Source: Prochlorococcus sp. AG-409-P19 (GTDB lineage: Bacteria; Cyanobacteriota; Cyanobacteriia; PCC-6307; Cyanobiaceae). From it: a stretch of DNA of 64,000 nt. Of the stretch, positions 32,679 to 45,683 are shown piece after piece; within the stretch, counting starts at the first letter, position 1, and every line of letters begins with the position of its first letter. Under the pieces are notes generated by a model, which worked only from the letters and a program-made list of their open reading frames with translations, had not been told where the DNA came from and searched no databases. The stretch is from assembly GCA_003215315.1 (NCBI GenBank), contig QCKO01000006.1:1-64000 (forward strand), written 5' to 3'. Position numbers and translations under genes: made by a program.

Positions 32679-35480
32679 GTGACTGATCAGAGAGAGACTG
32701 CCGATTTTTCACAAGCGGCTGAAGCTTTACCAAAGACCTATGACCCGGTGGGCACAGAGAGACGCTGGCAGCATCTTTGGGAAAAAAATGCTGCATTTCA
32801 TCCTGATCCAAATGCTTCTGGAGATCCATTTTCAATTGTGATTCCTCCTCCTAATGTCACAGGCAGTTTGCATATGGGGCATGCTTTTAATACTGCGCTT
32901 ATTGATACTGTTATTAGATTTCAAAGATTGAGAGGTAAAAATGTTCTTTGTCTTCCAGGAACTGACCATGCTTCTATAGCAGTTCAAACTATTCTTGAGA
33001 AGCAAATAAAAGAAGAAGGAATAACACTCGAAGATCTTGGTAGAGACTCTTTTTTGAGAAAAGCCTGGGAGTGGAAAGAAAATAGTGGAGGCAAAATTGT
33101 TAATCAACTCAAACGATTGGGATACTCAGTGGATTGGGCAAGAGAGAGATTTACTTTAGATAAAAGGTTGAGTGAGGCAGTTGTTGAAGCATTTGTACAA
33201 TTACATGAGAAAGGACTGATATATCGAGGTGAATATTTAGTTAACTGGTGCCCTGCATCGGGATCAGCTGTGAGCGATTTAGAAGTTGAGATGAAAGAGG
33301 TTGATGGTTTTTTATGGCATTTCTCTTACCCATTAACTGATAGTTCATCTGTTGAAGATGGGATTAAATATCTTGAAGTTGCGACTACTCGTCCGGAGAC
33401 GATGCTTGGTGATGTAGCTGTAGCTGTTAACCCTAATGATGAGCGTTATCAACATCTTGTAGGCAAATCTTTGATATTGCCATTAGTCGATCGAGAAATA
33501 CCTATTATTTCGGACCATCATGTTGATAAAGACTTTGGGACTGGTTGTGTCAAAGTTACACCAGCACATGACCCTAATGATTTTGAGATAGGTCAAAGAC
33601 ATAGCCTTCCACAAATCACTATAATGAATAAGAACGGTACTATGAATCATAATGCGGGTAAATTTTCTGGCTTAGATCGTTTTGAGGCACGAAAAGCAAT
33701 TGTTCAAAATTTAAAAGACCTCAACCTTCTAACAAAAGTTGAGCCTTATAAGCATACTGTTCCATATTCAGATCGGGGCAAGGTTCCTGTTGAACCATTA
33801 CTTTCCACCCAATGGTTTGTTAGGATGGAGCCATTAGCAGAAAAATGTCGGCAATCTTTAGCTAATAATGAACCTAGATTTGTTCCAGAACGATGGGGAA
33901 AAGTTTATAGCGATTGGCTCACGAATATACGAGATTGGTGTATAAGTAGGCAGTTATGGTGGGGGCATAGAATCCCAGCTTGGTTTGTTATCAGTGAAAC
34001 TGATAATCAAGTTATAGATCAAACACCTTATATTGTTGCTCGTACAGAAGATGAGGCTTTGAAGATAGCCAAAGAAAAATTTGGTGAATCTGCAGAGATC
34101 AAACAAGATGAAGATGTTTTAGATACTTGGTTCTCTAGTGGACTGTGGCCCTTCTCTACTCTTGGATGGCCAGATGTTCAGCATCCAGATTTTAGAACTT
34201 GGTATCCAACAACTACGTTAGTGACAGGTTTTGATATCATTTTCTTCTGGGTTGCCAGAATGACCATGATGGCAGGTATCTTTACTGATCGTATGCCTTT
34301 TGCAGATGTCTATATTCATGGATTAGTTAGAGATGAACAAAATCGTAAGATGAGTAAAAGTGTGGGTAATGGGATTGACCCTGTATTGCTGATAGATAGA
34401 TATGGCACAGATGCTTTGCGGTTTGCTTTAGTCAGAGAAGTTGTTGGAACAGGTCAAGATATTCGAATTGATTATGACCGGGAGAAGGATACGTCATCAA
34501 CAGTTGAAGCCTCGAGAAATTTTGCTAACAAACTTTGGAATGCGACACGATTTGCGTTAATTAATCGTGCTAACTTTTCATTGGCCTTAGAAGACGATTT
34601 AGAAAGTTTAGAATTGAAACTATCTGATCGGTGGATTTTATCTAGACTGGCGCGCGTTAATAGGCAATCAGTTAAACGTTATGAAAGTTATGCACTTGGT
34701 GAAGCGGCAAAGGGTTTATATGAGTTTGTATGGAATGATTTTTGTGATTGGTATGTAGAACTTATTAAGCCTCGCCTTAATCTAGGAGATATGCCTACTA
34801 AGGAAGAGTTGTTAGATAAGAAAGTTGCGATATCTGTTTCGTCTAGAGTTTTGTGTGAGTTGTTAATTATGTTGCATCCTTTGATGCCACATTTGACTGA
34901 GGAACTTTGGCATGCGTTAACAGGCAAGCCCGAAGATGATCTTCTTGCTCTCCAAGGCTGGACCAATATTAGTGACTCATATTTGAATGAAGAATTGGAA
35001 TTATCTTTCACACAGTTATTTTCGTCAATTAGGCTTGTTCGTAACTTACGAGCTGTGGCAGGTTTAAAGCCTGCTCAAGAAATCCCAGTTCGATTGATTA
35101 CAGGCAAACAAGATCTCTTGAATACTTTGAGTAGATCTAAAATTGATATTCAAGCACTAACAAGAGCGGAAAATATTTATGTCATTACTCCAAGTGAACA
35201 AAGTGCTTTACCTCCAGTGAAAGCACTCACTGCGGTGAGTGGGGAGTTAGAGGTTGTTTTACCTATTGAGGGATTGGTTGACATTGAGTCGTTGCGTTCT
35301 CGATTAGAGAAGGATTTACATAAGGCAGAAAAAGAAATCAAAAATCTTTCAGGACGATTATCAAATCCCAATTTTGCTAAAAAAGCACCATCTGATGTTG
35401 TGGCTACTTGTCGAGCTAACCTAGTTGAAGTTGAATCTCAAGCTTTAGTAGTACGTAACCGTTTGGCTGGATTAAATTAA
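32679..35480 (+). CDS. valS: Valyl-tRNA synthetase
   Basis: Class Ia synthetase charging tRNA-Val and editing mischarged threonine. Its 933 residues are full length. The ATP-binding HIGH-type motif is HMGH at 65-68 (within [15 protein letters not shown]), and KMSKS is at 557-561. The connective editing domain (CP1) lies between, the anticodon-binding helical domain follows, and the C-terminal coiled coil ([15 protein letters not shown]) is typical of ValRS. Start is GTG at 32679. The cognate tRNA gene is 1.2 kb upstream. Confidence 0.97.
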   Translation: MTDQRETADFSQAAEALPKTYDPVGTERRWQHLWEKNAAFHPDPNASGDPFSIVIPPPNVTGSLHMGHAFNTALIDTVIRFQRLRGKNVLCLPGTDHASIAVQTILEKQIKEEGITLEDLGRDSFLRKAWEWKENSGGKIVNQLKRLGYSVDWARERFTLDKRLSEAVVEAFVQLHEKGLIYRGEYLVNWCPASGSAVSDLEVEMKEVDGFLWHFSYPLTDSSSVEDGIKYLEVATTRPETMLGDVAVAVNPNDERYQHLVGKSLILPLVDREIPIISDHHVDKDFGTGCVKVTPAHDPNDFEIGQRHSLPQITIMNKNGTMNHNAGKFSGLDRFEARKAIVQNLKDLNLLTKVEPYKHTVPYSDRGKVPVEPLLSTQWFVRMEPLAEKCRQSLANNEPRFVPERWGKVYSDWLTNIRDWCISRQLWWGHRIPAWFVISETDNQVIDQTPYIVARTEDEALKIAKEKFGESAEIKQDEDVLDTWFSSGLWPFSTLGWPDVQHPDFRTWYPTTTLVTGFDIIFFWVARMTMMAGIFTDRMPFADVYIHGLVRDEQNRKMSKSVGNGIDPVLLIDRYGTDALRFALVREVVGTGQDIRIDYDREKDTSSTVEASRNFANKLWNATRFALINRANFSLALEDDLESLELKLSDRWILSRLARVNRQSVKRYESYALGEAAKGLYEFVWNDFCDWYVELIKPRLNLGDMPTKEELLDKKVAISVSSRVLCELLIMLHPLMPHLTEELWHALTGKPEDDLLALQGWTNISDSYLNEELELSFTQLFSSIRLVRNLRAVAGLKPAQEIPVRLITGKQDLLNTLSRSKIDIQALTRAENIYVITPSEQSALPPVKALTAVSGELEVVLPIEGLVDIESLRSRLEKDLHKAEKEIKNLSGRLSNPNFAKKAPSDVVATCRANLVEVESQALVVRNRLAGLN

Positions 35481-35495
35481 TAGGAAGTATTATTG

Positions 35496-36094
35496 ATGAA
35501 AAATAGTGTGGAAATTTGGTTGAATCAACTTTTGCCTTTTGTAGATAGTACTAATGGCATATATTTGTTTATTATTTTGTATGCATTATCAGTAACTTGC
35601 TTGGTGCCAGGGGCATGGTTTTCAATGCTTTCAGGTTTGATTTATGGTACTTGGTTAGGAAGTTTCGTTGTTATATTGGGTGCTTTTTTAGGTGCAGAAC
35701 TTAGCTTTTATTTAGGACGAAAATTGTTACGAGATTGGATACAAAAGAGAATAGCTGGTTTGCCAAGAATGGAGGCTTTTTCAAAAGCATTGGGTAGAGA
35801 GGGTTTGAAAGTTATTTTTCTATCACGTTTATCCCCTGCATTTCCTTTTGGGTTGCTTAACTATGCTTATAGCGTTAGTAATGTTACTGGGAGAAATTTT
35901 ACTTTAGGATTATTAGGCATTGTCCCTGGAACAATTTTTTATTGCAGCTTGGGTTCTTTAGCAGGAGAGATTTCACGTTTTCCTGAAGTCCTTTCAGGTA
36001 GAACAGATTTAGTATCTTTTATCTTTACTTTTGTAAGTATTATTGCGACTTGTATTGTTTTTTGGCTTGTTATTAAAGGAACGCAAGATATTTT

Positions 36095-36119
<25 letters not shown>
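35496..36119 (+). CDS. VTT/TVP38 (DedA-like) membrane protein
   Basis: A 207-residue integral membrane protein with about five hydrophobic segments and the SNARE-associated (VTT) domain core: GxxFG-type stretches GALIGAELSFYLGRKLL-like (visible as GAFLGAELSFYLGR) and the F[P/F]xGLLNY segment. TVP38/TMEM64/DedA proteins are lipid scramblase or envelope-homeostasis proteins; no specific role can be read here. The ATG at 35496 follows GGAAG; an in-frame TTG lies one codon earlier. Its 3' end overlaps the small ORF on the opposite strand by 25 bases. Confidence 0.8.
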
Positions 36120-38400
<2,281 letters not shown>

Positions 38401-38823
38401 TTAATTGCTAGCTTTGTTAATACGTTCGATACGCCAATTGTCTTCTACTTTGGTAAATGTAAAATCCAAAGGCATTTCCTGCTTTTTATCTTCTGATTTT
38501 AGGTTTAACCGGAGCATTATTTGCTTGTCTTCAATTCTTGGTCGCCCTGATTTCAAGTTTCTATATCGATTTAATTGAAGTCCTCCAAGGAATTTGATGA
38601 AATCTTGTCTGTTGACGTGCTGTCTATAACCCTTTGTTGTTAAACGATAAGCGCCATCGATTCTGCCAGCTGCGATTTGGTTGAAAAATTGTTTAATGAG
38701 GGGATTGATCCCTCTTGCGCTGATGACAAGCTTGATTGCGTTAAAAGTCCAGAAGAGCAGAAGTGATCCAACTCCAACTAATAAGGCTTTTGTTCCAATT
38801 TCTTTGACTAGGGCACCATCCAT
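38401..38823 (-). CDS. Membrane-anchored hypothetical protein
   Basis: A 140-residue protein with one N-terminal hydrophobic segment (LLVGVGSLLLFWTFNAIKLV, about residues 14-33) and a soluble domain that follows, with FFNQIAAGRIDGAYRLTTKGYR and a C-terminal EDNWRIERI. The soluble part looks like a small alpha+beta cone-type domain seen in DUF4864-type proteins (tentative). It lies upstream of ligA, 21 bases apart, on the same strand. No function assigned. Confidence 0.65.
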   Translation of the reverse strand: MDGALVKEIGTKALLVGVGSLLLFWTFNAIKLVISARGINPLIKQFFNQIAAGRIDGAYRLTTKGYRQHVNRQDFIKFLGGLQLNRYRNLKSGRPRIEDKQIMLRLNLKSEDKKQEMPLDFTFTKVEDNWRIERINKASN

Positions 38824-38941
38824 TGGCTTAATGCAATTAATTAGAGATTCTGACTTATTAACTGTAGAAAGTATCTTGATTCTGAGTGACTTTTAGTAAG
38901 AATGTCACCTAAATACTTATATCGATCAGTTTTCTGAACAA

Positions 38942-39487
38942 ATGGCTTTGTTTTCTTTGCTTCCCATTTTTCATAGGTTGAATCGTGAGTATTTTGAAGG
39001 ATCACTGATTCAGGGCATTAGTCCAAAGGTTGATATTCGTTGGAGTGATGGTCGCATGAAAAGTACAGCAGGTCTTTATAGAAGTAGATGGGTGTTTGGA
39101 CATCCTAGAGAAAGTGAGATTATTTTATCCAGGCCCATTCTTATAAATCTCCCTGAAAAAGCTTTGGAAAGTACGCTTTGTCATGAAATGATCCATGCTT
39201 GGATTGATCTTGTCCTGAAAGTAAAAGAAGTAGGACATGGGCCTTTATTTAAGGAACGTATGGCTCAGATCAATTCAGTGCAAAATGATTTTCAGGTAAC
39301 TGTGAGACATTGTTTCCCAATACCGGAAAGGACAGCCAAATGGATCGGCGAATGTTCCTTGTGTCATCAACAGTTCTTTTATAAAAGGATTGTCAAAGGT
39401 GCTGCATGCAGAAATTGCTGTAATCAATTTTTTCAGGGTCAGTGGAATAAAAAATGTTTGTTGAAATATCAATCACTAGAAATTTAA
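38942..39487 (+). CDS. SprT-like zinc metalloprotease domain protein
   Basis: A 181-residue SprT-family protein. The zinc-binding HExxH is at residues 81-85 (HEMIH, within LCHEMIHAWIDL), and a C-terminal zinc ribbon has Cys138, Cys141, Cys156 and Cys159 (CSLC and CRNC). SprT relatives include the DNA-protein-crosslink protease Spartan, but the bacterial function is unclear. The ATG at 38942 is the likely start. The downstream spacer holds an inverted repeat that could end its transcript. Confidence 0.85.
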   Translation: MALFSLLPIFHRLNREYFEGSLIQGISPKVDIRWSDGRMKSTAGLYRSRWVFGHPRESEIILSRPILINLPEKALESTLCHEMIHAWIDLVLKVKEVGHGPLFKERMAQINSVQNDFQVTVRHCFPIPERTAKWIGECSLCHQQFFYKRIVKGAACRNCCNQFFQGQWNKKCLLKYQSLEI

Positions 39488-39516
39488 GAATCAATGTCAC
39501 TCGTTATCTGAATACT

Positions 39517-39543
39517 TCAAATGAAAATGGTTTTTGCATTTGA
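39517..39543 (+). terminator. Inverted repeat downstream of the SprT-like gene
   Basis: TCAAATG (39517-39523) is complementary to CATTTGA (39537-39543); inside, AAAA (39524-39527) faces TTTT (39532-39535) around TGG, with one unpaired G, giving an eleven-base imperfect hairpin. It sits 30 bases after the SprT-like stop. No clear T tract follows on the plus strand, so a classical intrinsic terminator is not shown; it may be a processing or end signal. Confidence 0.3.
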
Positions 39544-39591
39544 GTGTGACGACTAATTCAGTTTTACTTCAGAAACAGTTAAATTATAATT

Positions 39592-40113
39592 ATGGATGAT
39601 TATCGTCAGCGTAATCAAAAACGCTTCCGTTCTCGCGATTCTATTGAGCGAAGAATGGATCAATTATTTGCAACTGGGAGGCACGTTGTTGATGGTGTTG
39701 CTGGAACTCGTCCAGGATTGAGACGTGATATAGCTGAAAGGGGGAATCGTTCACGTATAGATAATGTTGGACGCTGGGTTGAAGAAAAATTAGATTATTT
39801 TTTTGAAGATGAGAATGATTGGATTGATACTGATCAACAGTCTCAAAAAATTATAGATCAACAATTTATTAAAAGACCACTTGGTGCAATTTCTCTGCGT
39901 GGTCCCAAGGCTCTTCAACCTTATGAAAAACAAGCCACAACTAATGATATTACTGATGATAATTGGCCAGATGAGTCCTCTTTTAGAATAGAAAGATGGA
40001 AAAGACAAAGTAAGCCGAAAATGAATGAAGCTAATAGAAATGAAACATATGTTGCTGAATCAAAAATACCTAAAAAGCGACAACTCCCAAGATCCAATCG
40101 TAGACGCTATTAA
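39592..40113 (+). CDS. Hypothetical basic protein with conserved-looking N-terminus
   Basis: A 173-residue highly charged protein without membrane segments or cysteines. The N-terminal half (RRMDQLFATGRHVVDGVAGTRPG, then DNVGRWVEEKLDYFF) is compact; the C-terminal half is low-complexity and rich in Arg, Lys, Gln and Asn, ending KRQLPRSNRRRY, suggesting nucleic-acid contact (inference). I cannot assign a family. It has its own promoter region 104 bases after the SprT-like gene and is convergent with the chorismate-lyase-like gene (13-base gap). Confidence 0.6.
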   Translation: MDDYRQRNQKRFRSRDSIERRMDQLFATGRHVVDGVAGTRPGLRRDIAERGNRSRIDNVGRWVEEKLDYFFEDENDWIDTDQQSQKIIDQQFIKRPLGAISLRGPKALQPYEKQATTNDITDDNWPDESSFRIERWKRQSKPKMNEANRNETYVAESKIPKKRQLPRSNRRRY

Positions 40114-40126
40114 TTTTTTTTTGCCA

Positions 40127-40702
40127 TTATCTTGGGTTTGGCCCAAGCCATGATTCTAATTTTGGGCTGAAAATTTCTCTAATTACTGTGAGTTCGCGTT
40201 CTTGCCTAAAGAATCTATAGTGACGGCCCCAAAATGGTCCTTTGACTTGAAATTTTTGTTCCAGCCATGAGGTATTGAAAAGAGCTAATCCATCAACTTC
40301 TCTAAATAACTCTGATCTTCCTTGAGTAAGACTTTTCCATATTGGCTGCTCTTTTTTTTGAAGATGTTGTTCAGCTTCTTTATAGTTCCACCAACTTTCA
40401 GCCCATGCAAGAGTAAGCCCATTACAAGTAAGCCAAACTTGTCTTTTTATCAAAGGCGGGATGAGCTCATTCACTTCTTTAGGTGCTGTTTGTGCAATTG
40501 TCTTTACTAATTGCATCGAAATTAATTTGACTTCAACTTCATAACCTGTGAGGAGTTTGAGGTGTCTCGTAGGACTTCCATCACCAAGTAGCATCAATTT
40601 CCATGGGCCTGGAAGCTTTTCGTGCCCTTTGCCGCTTAAGACGGATTCTCGAGATGCTTCCCAGATTGCTTTAGAGAGAAATAAAGGTTTTTGACTGGTC
40701 AT
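40127..40702 (-). CDS. Chorismate lyase-like protein (plastoquinone pathway)
   Basis: A 191-residue protein resembling cyanobacterial chorismate lyase (chorismate to 4-hydroxybenzoate, the quinone head-group precursor). Distinguishing stretches are GDGSPTRHLKLLTG, VWLTCNGLTLAWAESWWN and the C-terminal FWGRHYRFF. The gene follows mnmG directly: its ATG (40702) abuts the mnmG stop (40703). Family assignment is from sequence resemblance, so moderately sure. Confidence 0.75.
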   Translation of the reverse strand: MTSQKPLFLSKAIWEASRESVLSGKGHEKLPGPWKLMLLGDGSPTRHLKLLTGYEVEVKLISMQLVKTIAQTAPKEVNELIPPLIKRQVWLTCNGLTLAWAESWWNYKEAEQHLQKKEQPIWKSLTQGRSELFREVDGLALFNTSWLEQKFQVKGPFWGRHYRFFRQERELTVIREIFSPKLESWLGPNPR

Positions 40703-42688
40703 TCACACTGTCTTTGCTAAGGCTGGATGTGATTCAGATGAATAGTCTTTGGAAGTTTCCTTTCCTTTAAGATTATTGATTTTTAGCCAAACTAATAGTG
40801 CCGTTATATCAGCTTTACTGACGCCTGGTACTTGAGCTGCGTCTCCAAGGCTAACTGGCTGAGATGCTGTTAGTTTTTCTCTTGCTTCTTGAGAGATAGT
40901 CTGGATAATATTGTAATTTATATCTTTAGGAAGATAGTTCTTGCTATATTTTTTAATTTGCTCAATTTGCGCTTGTTGCCTTTTAAGATAACCGCTGTAT
41001 TTGATATCTATTTCGACACCTTCTCTTATGTCTATTGGCATATTTTCATCCATTAACTTGTATGTAATTAAATCAGAAGAATGAAGCCCTGGCCTTTTTA
41101 AAAGATTTGCAATCGTAATCGAACCTTTGATTGAATTTTGATACTTATTGGAAATTATTTTAGCAACATCATCACTATCTTTTATTCGCACATTATTAAT
41201 TCTATGTTTTTCTATTTCTATAGCTTTTTGCTTTGCTTGATAAATGTCCCAACGTCGCTTATCAATTAAACCAAGTTTATATCCCAATCCAGTTAAACGC
41301 CTATCTGCATTATCCCCTCTAAGAACTAATCTATATTCACTTCTACTGGTTAATACTCGATAGGGTTCTTTGAGATCTTTAGACACAAGATCATCAATCA
41401 TTGTTCCTATATAACTATCTTCGCGAGTAAAAATAATTGCTTCTTCTTTTTGTACTAATCTAGCTGCATTGAGGCCTGCTACTAATCCTTGTGCGGCAGC
41501 TTCTTCATATCCAGTTGTTCCATTTAATTGACCAGCAGAAAATAAACCATTTATTTGTTTTGTCTCTAAAGAAGGTAGTAGCTGAGTGGCTGGCAGATAA
41601 TCATATTCAACAGCATATGCTGGTCGTAACATAATACAATTTTCTAATCCAGGTAATGTTTGTAAGAGATCTAGTTGTAAATTTTCTGGAAGCCCAGTTG
41701 AAAACCCTTGTACATAGATTTCTGGTGTATTGAGACCTTCTGGTTCGAGAAAAATTTGATGTGATTCTTTATCTTTGAAGCGAACAATTTTATCTTCTAT
41801 CGATGGGCAATATCTTGGACCTTTGCTGTCAATAAAGCCACCATAAATAGGCGTTAATTTTAAATTATCTCTGATTAATTTGTGTGTTGCTTTGGTTGTG
41901 CGTGTTATGTAACAACTAACTTGTTTTCCGCTTTGCCATGCATGGGGATCAAAGGAAAAAAATCTATTAGATGCATCACTAATTTGTTCATCCAAGGCAT
42001 TTAATTCAATACTTCGTATATCAACTCTTGCTGGAGTGCCAGTTTTTAATCTACTGATTTGGAATCCTAACTTCTGCAAATTTTCTGTTAATCCAGTTGC
42101 TGGTTGTTCTCCTGCTCTTCCTGCTGGCATGGATTTGTTGCCTATCCAAATCTTCCCACCAAGAAAAGTACCCGCTGTAAGCACGACAGTTTTTGAAAAG
42201 AATTCGCTTCCAAAGTATGTTTTGACTCCTTTGACGCAACCAATTTGTGATTCACAGGTTTTGTTGTATTGGTTTGTTGGTTTATCGATGATTAGTTCTG
42301 TGACCATTCCTTCTCTTATTTTTAAATTCGGAGTTCCTTGCAAAATTTTGACCATTTCATATGAATAGGCTCGTTTGTCAGTTTGTGCTCGAAGTGCTCG
42401 TACTGCAGGACCCCTACTAGAATTTAGTATTCTTTTTTGAATAGCAGTTGCGTCCGCAAGTTTTCCAATAACTCCTCCTAAAGCATCTACTTCATGAACT
42501 AATTGACTTTTCGCTGGACCTCCAACCGCTGGATTACAGGGCTGCCATGCAATTCTGTCGAGATTCAGTGCAAATAATGCTGTATTCATGCCTAATCTTG
42601 CGGCAGCTAAAGCTGCTTCACACCCAGCATGACCACCTCCAACAACGATTACATCAAAATATTCGGCTGAAACTTGAGTCCCTTTCAT
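40703..42688 (-). CDS. mnmG: tRNA uridine-5-carboxymethylaminomethyl(34) synthesis enzyme MnmG
   Basis: FAD enzyme that, with MnmE, modifies the wobble uridine of certain tRNAs. Its 661 residues have the dinucleotide motif GGGHAG at 17-22, the [23 protein letters not shown] signature (shown in part), and the C-terminal helical domain ([10 protein letters not shown]). Length is slightly above the usual 620-630. It runs in the rplI-dnaB-mnmG-chorismate-lyase run with 12 bases after dnaB. Confidence 0.96.
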   Translation of the reverse strand: MKGTQVSAEYFDVIVVGGGHAGCEAALAAARLGMNTALFALNLDRIAWQPCNPAVGGPAKSQLVHEVDALGGVIGKLADATAIQKRILNSSRGPAVRALRAQTDKRAYSYEMVKILQGTPNLKIREGMVTELIIDKPTNQYNKTCESQIGCVKGVKTYFGSEFFSKTVVLTAGTFLGGKIWIGNKSMPAGRAGEQPATGLTENLQKLGFQISRLKTGTPARVDIRSIELNALDEQISDASNRFFSFDPHAWQSGKQVSCYITRTTKATHKLIRDNLKLTPIYGGFIDSKGPRYCPSIEDKIVRFKDKESHQIFLEPEGLNTPEIYVQGFSTGLPENLQLDLLQTLPGLENCIMLRPAYAVEYDYLPATQLLPSLETKQINGLFSAGQLNGTTGYEEAAAQGLVAGLNAARLVQKEEAIIFTREDSYIGTMIDDLVSKDLKEPYRVLTSRSEYRLVLRGDNADRRLTGLGYKLGLIDKRRWDIYQAKQKAIEIEKHRINNVRIKDSDDVAKIISNKYQNSIKGSITIANLLKRPGLHSSDLITYKLMDENMPIDIREGVEIDIKYSGYLKRQQAQIEQIKKYSKNYLPKDINYNIIQTISQEAREKLTASQPVSLGDAAQVPGVSKADITALLVWLKINNLKGKETSKDYSSESHPALAKTV

Positions 42689-42700
42689 TTTTCAACTGTT

Positions 42701-44116
42701 TTATGCGGCTAGGTTTCTAAATCTTGTGAATTGTGGTTCGAAAAGCAATTTAACGGTGCCAATTGGTCCATTTCTATGCTTAGTAACTATTACTTCAGTT
42801 ATACCTCGATCGGTTGTTTCAGGGTTGTAATACTCATCTCTGTAAATCATTAGAACAAGATCTGCATCTTGTTCAATTGATCCAGATTCACGCAAATCAC
42901 TCAACATTGGGCGTTTATTAGTTCGCGATTCAACTCCTCTACTTAATTGTGATAAAGCAATGACAGGAACTTTTAATTCTCTGGCCATAGCTTTTAAACC
43001 TCTAGTGATTCTTGAAAGTTCTTGTACACGATTGTCAGGTGTGGAACCTTCCATTAATTGAAGATAATCAATAACAATTAAACCTAACTCTTTTCCTTGC
43101 TCGGCAATTAGTCGGCGGCAAAGTGAGCGCATTTCAAGGACACCAGAGTTAGGTTTGTCATCGATATAAAGGGGTAATTGCCCAAGTGTATTAATACCCT
43201 GGCCAAGTAGTGGCCATTCGTCTTGTTGTAAACGGCCAGTTCTTAATTTTCCACTTTCAATGCCTACTTCCATTGACAGCAAACGGTATGTAAGTTGTTC
43301 CTTACTCATCTCTAAGCTAAAAATACAAACTGGCAAATCATGAAGTTGGGCAACATTTTTGGCAAGATTAAGCACTATTGATGTTTTTCCCATTGCTGGT
43401 CGACCTGCAACTATGACTAGATCACTTCTTTGTAATCCTTGCGTCATAGCATCGAGATCATAAAAATTGACAGGAATACCAGCTATAGATGTGCCTAATG
43501 ATCTACTCTCAATTTCATTAAAAGTACTGGTTAGTATTTCTGCAGTAGGAGTAAGACCTTTAGAAGGTTTTTCTTGGCTAATTGCAAAAATCTTTTGTTC
43601 TGCTTGATCGAGTATTTCCTCTAAAGGCAGATTTTGTTCAAAGCCTAGTTTAATGACTTCATTGCCAGATCTTATTAATTGACGACGTAGGAACTTATCG
43701 CTAATTAATTTTGCGACTTGTTCTATCGACGCGGTTGATGTAACCCTTTCTACAAGTTCAACTAGGCGGTTATTCCCACCAATTTTTTCAAGGGAATCAG
43801 TATCTGCTAACCATGCAGTCATTGCTGTTAGGTCAGTGGGCTTCCCTTGACTATGGAGCATTAAAGCTGTTCGAAAAATTTCTCGATGTGCAGCCAAATA
43901 AAAAGCTTCTGGTTGAAGAATATCGGCGACTCTACTGATTGCTTCAGGATCTAAAAGTATGCCACCAAGTACAGCTTCTTCGGCTTCTAAATTTTGAGGA
44001 GGGATTTGATCTGTTTGTGCTTCAAATTGAGGGGAGTTTTTTCTCCCAGCTTGAAAACGTGGTACCTCCTGGTTTGGGGAGGATTTCCCATTCTCAGCAA
44101 ATGAACTTCTAATCAT
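42701..44116 (-). CDS. dnaB: Replicative DNA helicase
   Basis: Hexameric helicase unwinding DNA at the fork. The 471 residues have the N-terminal DnaB domain (EAEEAVLGGILLDPEAI) and a RecA-type C-terminal core with Walker A GRPAMGKTS near 238-246 and DYLQLM in Walker B. The protein is uninterrupted, with no intein, unlike some other cyanobacteria. Downstream of rplI on the same strand with a 56-base spacer; mnmG follows. Confidence 0.97.
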   Translation of the reverse strand: MIRSSFAENGKSSPNQEVPRFQAGRKNSPQFEAQTDQIPPQNLEAEEAVLGGILLDPEAISRVADILQPEAFYLAAHREIFRTALMLHSQGKPTDLTAMTAWLADTDSLEKIGGNNRLVELVERVTSTASIEQVAKLISDKFLRRQLIRSGNEVIKLGFEQNLPLEEILDQAEQKIFAISQEKPSKGLTPTAEILTSTFNEIESRSLGTSIAGIPVNFYDLDAMTQGLQRSDLVIVAGRPAMGKTSIVLNLAKNVAQLHDLPVCIFSLEMSKEQLTYRLLSMEVGIESGKLRTGRLQQDEWPLLGQGINTLGQLPLYIDDKPNSGVLEMRSLCRRLIAEQGKELGLIVIDYLQLMEGSTPDNRVQELSRITRGLKAMARELKVPVIALSQLSRGVESRTNKRPMLSDLRESGSIEQDADLVLMIYRDEYYNPETTDRGITEVIVTKHRNGPIGTVKLLFEPQFTRFRNLAA

Positions 44117-44172
44117 TTATTTTTACCAATGGGATGATTCTTACTGGGGATTTTATTTTCAGCTTATAAATT

Positions 44173-44631
44173 TTAGTAACTAGCAACCTCAAGATTGATT
44201 TCTGCAGTTATTTCACTATGAAGTTTTATGAGTACTTTATATTTTCCTACTCCATGAATTTCAGGTACAGAAATATCTCTCCGATCGATTTCTTTTTTTG
44301 TTGCTTCTTGAATGACTTCAGCAATGTCGCCATTGGTCACAGTTCCAAATAAAACACCATCTTCACCAACTTGTTTTTTGACGGTGAACCTTCCAATTGT
44401 TACAAGTGCTGTTTGGAAATCGATGGCTTCTTTTTTCTTTGCCGCTTCCAATTCTGCTTGTTTTGCTCGGCGGTGCTCCACTTGTTTCAGTACTGCTGGT
44501 GTAACAGGCAGCGCTTTTCCGTGCGGTAGAAGATAGTTTCGAGCATAGCCAGGGGCTACCTCTATCAGGTCTCCATCTTTTCCTAGATTGCTGATGTCCT
44601 CATTGAGAACAACTTGTACTCTTTTTGCCAT
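44173..44631 (-). CDS. rplI: 50S ribosomal protein L9
   Basis: Large-subunit protein L9, which helps maintain the reading frame. The 152 residues have the typical N-terminal domain ([32 protein letters not shown] in part: the GYARNYLLP motif is at residues 28-36), a long central helix, and a C-terminal domain. In many bacteria rplI lies near dnaB, as here. Start ATG at 44631. Confidence 0.97.
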   Translation of the reverse strand: MAKRVQVVLNEDISNLGKDGDLIEVAPGYARNYLLPHGKALPVTPAVLKQVEHRRAKQAELEAAKKKEAIDFQTALVTIGRFTVKKQVGEDGVLFGTVTNGDIAEVIQEATKKEIDRRDISVPEIHGVGKYKVLIKLHSEITAEINLEVASY

Positions 44632-44673
44632 GGATGATTGAAATTAACGCGTTAATTGATTTTATGTATAACC

Positions 44674-45603
44674 TTACGATGCGATTGGCAGTCTTATCTT
44701 TTTAGCAAGTCCAAGGGCATGCATAAATCGAATATGTTGCCATGTTAAATCGATTTGGTTTTTTTGTAGACCATGTTTAGCTGAGTTTGGAAAAGCATGA
44801 TGGTTATTATGCCAACCTTCTCCAAAAGTCAGAGCTGCTACCCATTTGTTGTTTTTTGAATTATCTCCACTCTCATAAGCGAGTGTTCCCCAGCAGTGAG
44901 TTGCGGAATTTACTAACCAAGTTATGTGATAAACAAATACAAGCCGTAATGGAATGCCCCATAGAACCATCGACCAGCCTCCTACTCCTGTAGAGGTTCC
45001 AATCCAAAACAGTAATCCTCCTAAAGGAATCTGAAGTAATAGGAAATAACTATTTAAAAAACGGTAATAAGGATCTTTGATTAAGTCACCTGCTAGACGA
45101 GGCACAGTTTTCATGGCTGGCACGTCTTCAAACATCCAACCCATATGACTCCACCAAAAACCTTTGTTGCTGTCATGATGGTCAGCATCTGTATCAGAAA
45201 ATGTGTGATGATGCCTATGAAGACCTACCCAGTCGATTGGACCATGTTGGCAACTGATTGCACCACATGTAGCAAAGAATCTTTCAAGCCATTTTGGAAC
45301 TTGAAATGACCTGTGGGATAGCAGTCGGTGATATCCAACTGTTACTCCAAGGCATGCAGTAACCCAGTAAAGAATTAGAAAAGCTGTAAAAGCTTGCCAA
45401 CTCCAGAATTGCGGTTGAAGAGTAAAAATTGTTAGGGAGTGAATCCCAATCATGAACATGACCGTTCCCCAACGTTTTCTTACTTTTTCTACTTTTTGAA
45501 TTGGCTTGAGAGGTTTCTGAAGCTTTGCTGATGCTTCCATAGCCTTGTCAGCAGAAACTGGCTTGGATAATGGAGCTGAAGCTTCGATCACACTGGAAAC
45601 CAT
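44674..45603 (-). CDS. desC: Acyl-lipid Delta-9 desaturase
   Basis: Introduces a double bond at carbon 9 of membrane lipid acyl chains, using ferredoxin. The 309-residue membrane protein shows the three histidine boxes: HRLLSHR at 92-98, HRHHH at 129-133, and HNNHH at 265-269, with hydrophobic segments between. The N-terminal 45 residues are polar and probably cytoplasmic. Cold and light responses are usual for this family; nothing in the sequence upstream shows it. Divergent from the 244-residue gene. Confidence 0.93.
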   Translation of the reverse strand: MVSSVIEASAPLSKPVSADKAMEASAKLQKPLKPIQKVEKVRKRWGTVMFMIGIHSLTIFTLQPQFWSWQAFTAFLILYWVTACLGVTVGYHRLLSHRSFQVPKWLERFFATCGAISCQHGPIDWVGLHRHHHTFSDTDADHHDSNKGFWWSHMGWMFEDVPAMKTVPRLAGDLIKDPYYRFLNSYFLLLQIPLGGLLFWIGTSTGVGGWSMVLWGIPLRLVFVYHITWLVNSATHCWGTLAYESGDNSKNNKWVAALTFGEGWHNNHHAFPNSAKHGLQKNQIDLTWQHIRFMHALGLAKKIRLPIAS

Positions 45604-45683
45604 GAGTGATCTGTCAAAGTGATATATATAATAGATGATAAGGATCTTAATCAGCCTTTTTAACTGATACTGTTTGTGATTTT

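Noticed and set aside
42701..44116. Intein in dnaB
   Set aside because: Some cyanobacterial DnaB proteins carry one, but this frame runs without interruption through the Walker A region at normal length.
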